DNA of 5,904 nucleotides, from NCBI GenBank assembly GCA_023665245.1, contig JAMPEH010000157.1:1-5904 (forward strand), in the 5' to 3' direction. Shown here one piece after another: positions 1-5,904 of the stretch (its first letter is position 1; every line of letters starts with the position of its first letter). The notes under the pieces were generated by a model. The model ran no database searches. It was not told where the DNA came from and worked only from the letters and a program-made list of their open reading frames with translations. Both the position numbers and the translations under genes were made by a program. This DNA is from Muribaculaceae bacterium. GTDB taxonomy: Bacteria; Pseudomonadota; Alphaproteobacteria; Rs-D84.

Positions 1-3000
1 ATACATGGTGGTCCAGAAGGAGCTGTGGCTGCTCTCGTGGCAGTCGCAGCAGTCGCCGTGGTTGTACCAGTTATCTTTGTTGACGCTGGTGGCGATACCC
101 AGCTGGCCCATCATATTGGAGCCCCAGGCCCACACCGTGCCGTCAGCCTTCAAAGCCAAGGTGTGGTTCGCGCCGGAGACCACCATGGGCGTCGCCACGC
201 CCGTAGCGGGATAGACCTCCACCTGCATGACGCTCTCGGCCACGCACTGGTGCTTGTAGCCGCCCGCGGCGATGATCTCGGCCTCGGTCATGGAGCCGTT
301 GTCCACGCTGCCGTCCATGAGCATAGGCTTGCCGGTGTAGTCCCGGACGCCTTCGTAGGCCTTAAAGACTACGCTGGTGGTACCGTACTCATTGCGGTTG
401 GCGGAGCGGATGACCCAGTCGCCATTGGCGTCCTGGTTGAGGACGGCGATGGTGGGATCGGTGATCTCCACGGTGATGAAGTTGAGGCTCACCGCCCGGC
501 GGATCGCGTCCACCTCCGTGATGGTGCGCTGGGTGGTAGCGTTGGTACCGGTGTAAGCGATGTAGTGCTGGGCCCGCAGACGCAGCTGCTGGGTCTCGTT
601 CATGCGGTAGCGCCAAGCGCTGGCCGGGCTGGCCACCGCGTCTTTCACCTCCGCCTTCTCGGCGGCGGTGAGGTTGGTCTCGGTAATGAGGTTACGCACC
701 GGGTTGGTGGCGGCCACAGTGGAGTCCACATCCACCGTCACACCGTTGATCATCTGGCTGGCGGTGGTGTTGAGGGCGCTGGTCTGGTCGATGGCGGTGG
801 TGTCGCCGGCATTCTGGAACACAGCCTGGGAGAGGTACACCGAGCCGTCATAGCGGTAGCCGCTGATGACCGGGGTGTTATTCTCCACGCGGCCCAGGTT
901 CATGGTGCCCAGCTGGAGGTAGCGGTTGTTGCCCCAGCCCCAGACATATCCGTCGTAGCGGATGACCGAAGCGTGGTCGTAGCCCAGGGAGATATACTTC
1001 GCCTCAGTGAGGTTGCCGGTCTTTTCCGTGACCTTATAGCCCTGGGTGTAGGGGGACTGATCCACCTGGTCGCCGGTGGCGACGTGCTCGGCGGTCTCGC
1101 CATCCTGGACGAACTGCGGGAATTCCACATTATGGGCGTTGGCGGCGGAGTAGACCTCGTTCACCACGTTGGACCGGCCATCGCCCAGCTGGCCCAGGTC
1201 GCCCTGGCCCCAGGCGTAGACCTCGGCGTTACGGCGGTACTTCATCACCGTGGCGGGATCGGTGGGATCGGCCTCGGGATCGATGGGCACCAGATTGTTC
1301 TTATCGATACGGTTGATGGCCATGGAGGTGTTCACACCGGCCTCCACAGTCTTGATACCGAACAGGTGGCTCTGGGTATACACCCCGGTGGTCTCGTCGG
1401 CCACAGGCGCGACGTACTGGATCTTGGGCGTAAAGTACTGGCCCGTGGTGGTATACTCATAGCCCAGCACGCTCTTGCCGTCGTCAGAGAGCTTGGCGGG
1501 ACCGTGGGTGAGCTGATAGTTGGCGTTGGAGCCCCAGCCAAAGACCTTCTGCTGTGCGGCCTCCAGCTCGTCACCCGTCAGCGTGCCGTCATAGACCACC
1601 TTAGTCTGGATGGCCAGCATATGGTTATCACCCACAGCGATGGTGGACACGTCGGTGAGGTAGTTGCCCGTACCCTCGCTGTCGCCCTTGAGCACCTGGC
1701 TGGGCGCGCCCAGCGGCTTCTCGTTGCGGTCGATACCCAGCTGGCCCACATCGTTGCGGCCCCAGGTCCACACCGTACCGTCGCCCTTCAGGGCAGCGGA
1801 GGTGTCGCCACCGGCGGAGACCATGACCACGTTGGTCAAATAGCCCTGGCCGCGGTCGCCCAAGACCTTCATGGGCGTGGTGTTGATCTCGGTCCACTTC
1901 TCAGGCAGGGTCTCCCGGCCCAGCTGACCGCCCAGATTCTGACCCTTGGAGTCGGTGCTGTACTTATTGTTGCCCCAGGCCCAGACCTCGCCGGAGTTGC
2001 TCAGCGCCAGGGTGTGCGCCCGGCCGGCGGCGATGGCCATGATGACCACGTCTTTCATCACGCCGTTCTTATCGGGCTCCTGAATGACCACCTGACGGGC
2101 CACCGAGGAGTAGGTGGAGCGGGTACCGCCCACGTTGGTAGTGGTCTCGCTGGTCTCATAGCCCAGCTGGCCATACTGGTTGCGGCCCCAGGTCCACACA
2201 TGGCCGTCCTTATCCAGGGCCACCATATGGTCGTAGCCCGCGGCAATGGTCATGATATTGTCGAGATACTTCCCCGCCTTGAGGGTGGTGGTGCCGGGCT
2301 CATAGGCCATGACCTTCTGCGGGTTGGCCACGCTGGTGGGCGAGTATGCGGTGTCGTAGGGGTAGCTGGGATCGCTCATACCCACATTGACCACCGTATC
2401 CAACGTGGCGCTGAACACCGAGGCGGTACCGCCCACGTTGCCCTGGCCCAGCACGCCCCAGACGTTCTCGCCCCAGACCCAAACGTTGCCCTCAACGGTG
2501 TTCATGGCGGTGAAGTTCTGACCGGCCACGGTCTTAGGCACGATCTCGGTGCTGGAGGGCTGGAGGTCAATATCCAGCGAGAACACGTACTGCCCGGTGA
2601 CCACCATATCGGGCTGGACGGTGGTGTTCACCTTCGTGCCGGTCTGGAGGGCTCCGGCGGAATTATAGAGACCCTTCTGGGTATTCTGGTGGGCGGCGGC
2701 ACTGTCATAGTCGTTGTAGACCTGCCAGTTGTCGGCGGTGTAGCCGATGCTGCCGGAATCGTGGGCGGTAGCCACGCCGGGGCCGTTATTATAGTCCGCG
2801 CCCAGAGTCAGCGTGGTCCGGCCGGTGCGGTAATCGAAGGGATCGGCCATGTAGTCGCGGTTAAAGACCACCGCGTCGTTCTTGCCCTCCACGGCGTTGT
2901 TGTTGACCGTCACATCGGCGATGTCCGGGTTAGACATGACCGCGGCCCACAGCTCGCCCACAGGCTCGTAAGGCGTGGGCGCCTTGCCGTCGTTGTTGAG

Positions 3001-5904
3001 CCACTCCACGCTGTTGAGGTCGTGGACCATGGGATACAGCGAGAAGCCGGAGTTATAGTGCAGGTGGGTATTCTGCTTATAGATGATCAGGTGCTCGTTG
3101 GCGCCCAAGGTGATGAAGGGCGGCACGACCTCGGTGAGGTTCACCGTGCCCGAGCTGGCGCCATAGTAACCCTGGCTGTTGTAGCCAGTCTGGCCCGCCT
3201 TATAGGCGTGGCCGGTGTAGTCGCTCTTCCAGGCCCGGACAGCGGCGCTGGGATCCTTGGTGGTGTCGGTGAGGTAGGTGACCGCCTCCATATAGTCCAC
3301 CATCAGCTCCATGGACTCGCGGGCGCCGATCTGGTCGGGCAGGGTCAGATAGGTGGAGATCAGGTTGGACAGCTGGCCCAGGATCAGGTTGGCGCTATCG
3401 CCGGTGACGCCCATGGCGTTGTTGCCCCAACCCCAGACATAGCCGAACATGCCGTCCAGCACGTCGTCGCTGTCGCCGTTGGTGTTGGTGTAGCCGGTGC
3501 CCGTCTTGGGATAGACGGCACTGGCGATCATGCTATAAGCGCCCGAGGAGATGTGATACACGCCCTCGAGGTAGAGGTAATCGTCGTTATGCTCTTCGTA
3601 GCCGCCCTTGCGGGTCCGCGCGGGCAGATAGCTGCTGGCGGTGGAGCCATTGCCCAGCTGGCCCCGGTCATTGAGGCCGAAGGCGTAGGAGTGGCTGAGC
3701 TCAGACAGGGCGTCATTGGCGCCCTCGGCGGACTCGGGCTTAGCCATGCGGATAGCCCGCATACCCGAGTAGCCGACACCGGCGGAGATCTGCACGATCA
3801 TCTCGCCCGCGTCCGTATCCAGATTCTCCCGCTCGCCGGAGGAAACGCTCTGGCCCTCGGCGTTGACGTACGTGCCGCCCCGCTCCACGTAATTGCCGTT
3901 GATGTCCCGGACAGGCAGGCCCGCGTCGTCGGTCAGCAGCGTGACGATGGTGGCGGCGTGATAGGTCCCCGTCTCGGTGCCGTGGAACACCAGCTTGGGC
4001 AGGGTGTAGATATTATTGGCGGCGGTGGCGCTGACGGCCATACCCATCTCGCCGTACTTGTTCTCGCCCATGGCGTAGAGATTGTTGCCCCGGGTGAGCA
4101 CTAGGGTGTGGTGCTCACCGATGGCGGTCTCCGCCACTTGGTAGAAGAACTCATTGGTGCGGTAGAAGGTCTGCACCAGATCGTCATTGCGGTAGTTCTG
4201 GCCGTAGTTGCGGCTGCTGACCACGCGGGTGGTGGTGCTCTTGGCAAAGTCGGTGTTCTCCGTCAGCTTGTCGGCCCGGACGCCGGTGGGAGCGGAGATA
4301 TAGGAGCGGATGCCCGTGCTGGCGTTGCTGTCGCCCTGATAGCCCACGCCGGTCTGGCCCGAGGTGTTGAGGCCCCAGGCGTACGCCTGACCGTTGGCCC
4401 GGACCGCCATAGCGGTAGAGGTCCCAGCGGAGATAGCGATCACGTGGCCCAGGTAGTTGTAGACCGTCTTATCGGCGTCATTAAAGTCGCTGGCGTAATC
4501 CATGGGACCGGCGGCCATACCGGCGGTGACCCGCTGGGCCACGGCGGAGTAGAGTGTGGCGTTGTCGGCCACATAGAGGTCGCGGCCCAGCTGGTTCTGG
4601 GCGTTGTCACCCCAGGCCCAGACGTAGCCCTTGTCGTCCAGCGCCAGGGAGAACTTATCCCCAGCGGCCACAGCCACGATGAAGGGCACCGTGCCGTTGG
4701 GATAGGCCATCTGCACCCGGACAGGCGCGTTCTGGTTGGCGGTGATGTTGCGCCAGTACCAGTCCCGCTCGGCCAGCGCCTGACCCGCGGCGTTCTTGGT
4801 CACAAGCTCAGCGCCCATGCCCAGCTGCCCGCGGTCATTGAGACCCCAGGCCCACACCGCGCCATAGCGGTCCACCGCCAGGGTGTGGTCGCCACCGGCG
4901 GAGAGATAGACGATGTCGTGGAGATAGCCGAAGGTATCATTGCCCTCGTGGGCCGCCGTTTCGCCCACGGCGGGGATGCTCATATCCAGATGGACGTTCT
5001 CGCCGCAGGTCCAGCAGGCGATGTCGCCCTTGGCCAGCTCGCGGACGTCATACACCCGGCCGCAGTTGTCGCAGACCACGGCGTTGGCCTGCTCCCCGGC
5101 CACCACCTGGACGGGATAGGCCTTGCGCTCCCAAGTGCTCGCGCCGTCGCCCAGCTGGCCAGACGTGCCCTGGCCCCAAGTCCAGACCGTGCCGTCGGGC
5201 CGCAGGACGGAGGCATGGTAATTGCCCGTGGCCACCTGGGACACGGTGAGGGAGTTGTTGGTGGAGCGGTTGGTATCCTTGACGTAGACCACGAACTGAT
5301 AGACGTAGTGATAGGTGGTGTCGTCGCTGGTATCCGCGGCGGTGCCCTTATCATCGGTGTAGTCGTAGGTCAAGATCACCGTGGTAGAGCCAAACTTGTC
5401 GGGATGGACCGCCTCGAAGTAGAGCTGGCCATTATACCAGTAGCTCTTGAGGATGCTCGGGTCCATAATATCCACCGTGAGGGTGGTGGGACTGACAGTG
5501 CTGGCCACCTGGGTCAAGGTGTTGTAGTTCAGGCTGCTCATCACCGTAACGCCGGGTTGGAAGAGGTTGAAGCCGTTATACTCCTTCACCTTCAGCGTGG
5601 CGGGATTGAGGACGTAGGGGTGCTGCTGGTCCACCACGATCCGGCTGGCGTTGGTGTTGGACATGATGGCATCCTTGCTGTCGGTGTTGGTGCCGGTGAA
5701 CTGGACCACCACGCTCTCTTCGCGGATACCCACGCGCAGCGGCGCGGCGCTGTCGATCGCCCGGCCATCGCCCAGCGTGCCCAGGGTGCCCGAGCCGAAA
5801 TCGTACACGAAGCCGTCCTCGCCCAGCACAGTGGAGTGGTTCCAGCCGGACGCGGCCTGGAAGGTGGTGTGGGCGAAGTTATCATAATAGGTGTCATAGG
5901 AATT
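1..5904 (-). CDS. Giant RCC1-repeat beta-propeller protein with Ig-like spacer domains (internal fragment, both ends missing)
   Basis: The minus-strand frame is open for all 1968 codons of the window; I checked every codon for TAA, TAG and TGA. No start or stop falls inside, so the full protein exceeds 1968 residues and 200 kDa. It holds 16 RCC1-type units with cores such as VWAWG, VWTWGRN and GQLG, arranged as 1 + 7 + 7 + 1 and separated by three beta-sandwich-like domains, plus two Cys clusters. RCC1 repeats fold into seven-bladed propellers that serve as binding platforms, for example eukaryotic RCC1 and the secreted Streptomyces beta-lactamase inhibitor BLIP-II. Bacterial proteins of this size with BIG-type spacers are usually secreted or surface-attached; that role is inferred, since no signal peptide or anchor is visible here. 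The partner or ligand cannot be named. There are only eight cysteines. Codon choice strongly avoids TTA, CTA and TCA, which leaves a long false frame on the other strand. Confidence 0.95.
25..60 (-). other. Cys/His cluster (HGDCCDCHESSH) following the first blade of the third propeller
   Basis: Residues 1949-1960 contain three Cys and three His within twelve residues, in the order H-x-x-C-C-x-C-H-x-x-x-H. The Cys codons are at 49, 46 and 40. This composition suggests a metal site or a knot of disulfides, but the spacing fits no zinc-finger class I can name, and more ligands may lie past the window edge. It sits at the equivalent place to the CX2C-X15-CX2C module, in the loop after the first blade's GQLG. 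Confidence 0.5.
79..207 (-). repeat. First RCC1 blade of a further propeller, cut by the left edge
   Basis: This is a near-consensus RCC1 unit: VVSGANHTLALKADGTVWAW then G-SNMMGQLGIATS. It follows spacer 3 in the same way that the first blades of propellers A and B follow spacers 1 and 2. The inferred propeller C would continue beyond position 1. It is one of the best-preserved units in the window. Confidence 0.85.
208..897 (-). other. Linker plus beta-sandwich spacer domain 3
   Basis: The linker (about 640-897) is Ala/Thr/Val-rich with many Asn and Asp residues. It includes a probable helix, NLTAAEKAEVKDAVASPASA, just before the domain core. The core (about 208-640) shows strands QQLRLRAQHYIAYTG and LNFITVEITDPTIAVL, a DANGDW turn, EYGTTSVVFKAYEG, and a closing VMQVEVYPATG that passes directly into an RCC1 blade. 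The D-P-T-I and Y-G-T-T-S-V motifs match spacer 1's D-P-S-I and F-G-S-T-T-V in the same order and similar spacing, so the spacers are probably paralogous. A lone cysteine (YKHQCV, codon 244-246) sits before the last strand. Confidence 0.58.
898..2538 (-). repeat. Complete seven-bladed RCC1 propeller B
   Basis: Seven units lie at about 2425-2538 (VWVWGENVWGVLGQG), 2152-2259 (VWTWGRNQYGQLG), 1912-2049 (VWAWGNNK, then a 12-residue insertion before GQLG), 1726-1833 (VWTWGRNDVGQLG), 1501-1656 (VFGWGSNANYQLT), 1168-1362 (VYAWGQGDLGQLGDG) and 898-1002 (VWGWGNNRYLQLG). Most keep the classic strand AAGxDHxxAL/V before the D-G-x-V-W turn. Units 5 and 6 carry about 16 and 25 extra residues in the same strand loop as units 6 and 7 of propeller A; the unit 6 insert is rich in Asp and Pro. 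No cysteines occur anywhere in this propeller. The architecture again implies a closed seven-bladed binding platform of unknown ligand. Confidence 0.87.
1753..2199 (-). repeat. Identical 21-base DNA segments in two blades of propeller B
   Basis: Bases 1753-1773 and 2179-2199 are identical over 21 positions and encode the same V-W-T-W-G-R-N core in blades 4 and 2 of propeller B. Sequence on either side has diverged. This is the clearest nucleotide-level trace of repeat duplication that I noticed; other blades are related mainly at the protein level. Confidence 0.7.
2539..3393 (-). other. Helical spacer plus beta-sandwich domain 2
   Basis: This RCC1-free stretch of about 285 residues separates the two seven-blade sets. 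Its N-terminal third (about 3119-3393) looks partly helical: it starts with Leu/Ile-spaced sequence ending near ARESMELMVDYMEAVTYL, then turns Gly/Tyr/Ser-rich. The rest resembles spacer 1: FITLGANEHLIIYK, a Tyr-Asn-Ser-Gly-Phe-Ser-Leu turn matching spacer 1's YNGFNL, then MSNPDIADVTV, YRTGRTTLTLGADY and a closing strand QYVFSLDIDL that runs directly into the next RCC1 unit. It is longer than the other spacers because of a polar Asn/Asp/Ala-rich insertion near 2640-2780. The fold assignment is by pattern only. Confidence 0.55.
3394..5238 (-). repeat. Complete seven-bladed RCC1 propeller A
   Basis: Seven RCC1-type units lie at about 5134-5238 (VWTWGQGTSGQLGDG), 4807-4917 (VWAWGLNDRGQLGMG), 4582-4683 (VWAWGDNAQNQLG), 4333-4446 (YAWGLNTSGQTGVG), 4033-4128 (YAMGENKYGEMG), 3640-3798 (YAFGLNDRGQLGNG) and 3394-3561 (VWGWGNNAMGVTG). 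Units 4 to 7 drift from the consensus in the GQLG box or in the W-x-W-G core. Units 6 and 7 carry about 15 and 23 extra residues between the inner hydrophobic strand and the aromatic-x-x-Gly core. Linkers between units vary; those after units 1, 4 and 5 are long, and the first holds the zinc-ribbon-like module. Seven units match the blade number of RCC1 and BLIP-II, so this should fold as one closed propeller. Binding partner unknown. Confidence 0.85.
5002..5079 (-). other. Zinc-ribbon-like CX2C-X15-CX2C module inserted between blades 1 and 2 of propeller A
   Basis: Residues 278-281 read CDNC and residues 297-300 read CWTC, each followed by Gly (C-G-R-V and C-G-E-N). Two CxxC-G knuckles 15 residues apart are the hallmark of a small zinc ribbon or rubredoxin-like site in which four Cys thiolates bind one metal ion. 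The codons are at 5071, 5062, 5014 and 5005. These are four of only eight cysteines in 1968 residues, so the cluster is not random composition. Metal binding is inferred; in an oxidising extracellular setting the same pairs could instead form disulfides. Confidence 0.7.
5239..5757 (-). other. Beta-sandwich spacer domain 1 (Ig/BIG2/cadherin-like)
   Basis: Residues about 50-222 contain no RCC1 signature. The region is rich in alternating Val/Thr/Tyr strands: a Tyr-Asn-Gly-Phe-Asn-Leu turn, then a DIMDPSIL strand, then KFGSTTVILTYDY, an Asp-rich loop (DDKGTAADTSDD) and a final strand YQFVVYVKD that leads straight into the next RCC1 blade. The D-P-S-I and F-G-S-T-T-V motifs recur in the other two spacers (D-P-T-I and Y-G-T-T-S-V in spacer 3). 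This pattern resembles bacterial Ig-like group 2 or cadherin-like folds, but I cannot assign the family from sequence alone. The likely role is structural, holding propellers apart. Confidence 0.6.
5761..5859 (-). repeat. RCC1-type unit, probably the last blade of a propeller beginning beyond the right edge
   Basis: Residues about 16-48 read AASGWNHSTVLGEDGFVYDF followed by G-SGTLGTLGDGR. The GxNH strand, the E-D-G-F-V turn and the G-T-L-G ending match the RCC1 consensus, but the Trp of W-x-W-G is replaced by Tyr/Phe and GQLG by GTLG, so this is a diverged copy. It is followed directly by a beta-sandwich-like domain, the same order seen after the two complete seven-blade sets. I therefore infer that it closes a propeller whose other blades lie past position 5904. 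Confidence 0.75.

Noticed and set aside
1..207. C-terminal end of the protein near the left edge
   Set aside because: No stop codon is reached by position 1, and only the first blade of a new set has been read, so the protein must continue.
25..4104. Long plus-strand open frame beginning at a GTG as a real 1359-residue protein
   Set aside because: It is the codon-aligned mirror of the RCC1 gene; the translation has no domains and a Gly/Val/His/Ala bias expected from reading the complement of the gene's GC-rich codons. The minus frame shows 16 consensus repeats over the same bases.
389..5897. Short open frames of 60-124 codons on the minus strand in the other two frames, and short plus-strand ones
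   Set aside because: All overlap the RCC1 gene out of frame, have low-complexity Pro/Arg/Ser/Thr-rich translations, and have no gap that would leave room for a separate gene.
1..5904. CRISPR array or tandem DNA repeat
   Set aside because: Recurring GGCCCCAGG-like motifs are the reverse complement of codons for the W-x-W-G core, at irregular spacing of about 100-400 bases and imperfectly conserved; they reflect protein repeats.
1..5904. Eukaryotic RCC1 (Ran exchange factor) or HERC-type ubiquitin ligase
   Set aside because: The length, multiple propellers, BIG/Ig-like spacers and uninterrupted GC-rich frame do not fit; no HECT, kinase or other eukaryotic partner domain is visible.
1..5904. 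Promoter, terminator or ribosome binding site within the window
   Set aside because: The whole window is coding on the minus strand; any matches would be chance hits inside codons, and none stood out.

Overview
The window lies entirely inside one very large protein-coding gene on the minus strand. Read from 5904 down to 1, the frame whose codons start at plus-strand positions 1, 4, 7 and so on contains no stop, giving at least 1968 consecutive codons. Neither the start nor the stop codon is present. Residue numbers below count from the right edge, residue 1 being bases 5902-5904. There are no intergenic stretches, RNA genes, promoters or terminators to report.

The protein is an RCC1-repeat (regulator of chromosome condensation 1-like) beta-propeller protein. 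I count 16 RCC1-type units with the usual signature: a glycine and often a histidine, a short hydrophobic strand, D/N-G-x-V-W-x-W-G-x-N, then G-Q-L-G. They are not evenly spread. Reading N- to C-terminus: one last blade (5761-5859); a beta-sandwich-like domain (5239-5757); seven blades (3394-5238); a helical spacer and second beta-sandwich-like domain (2539-3393); seven more blades (898-2538); a linker and third beta-sandwich-like domain (208-897); and the first blade of a further set (79-207), which runs off the left edge. Seven is the blade number of the RCC1 propeller, so the protein looks like a chain of complete seven-bladed propellers separated by related Ig/BIG2/cadherin-like spacers. 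Two cysteine clusters interrupt this otherwise almost cysteine-free chain. One is a CX2C-X15-CX2C zinc-ribbon-like module (5002-5079) after the first blade of one propeller. The other is a CCDC-H cluster (25-60) after the first blade of the next propeller present at the left edge.

The organism is probably a bacterium: the frame is uninterrupted, the protein is a huge repeat protein with BIG/Ig-like spacers, and the DNA is GC-rich (about 60% by eye). Large RCC1/BIG proteins of this style are common in GC-rich gut Clostridia (Oscillospirales-like Firmicutes), so that is my best guess, at low to moderate confidence. The likely location is the cell surface or outside, by analogy only: the signal peptide, anchor or S-layer homology domains that would prove it are outside the window.

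The plus strand carries a 1359-codon open frame (25-4104) exactly codon-aligned with this gene. It is a mirror artefact of codon bias and should not be annotated as a gene.
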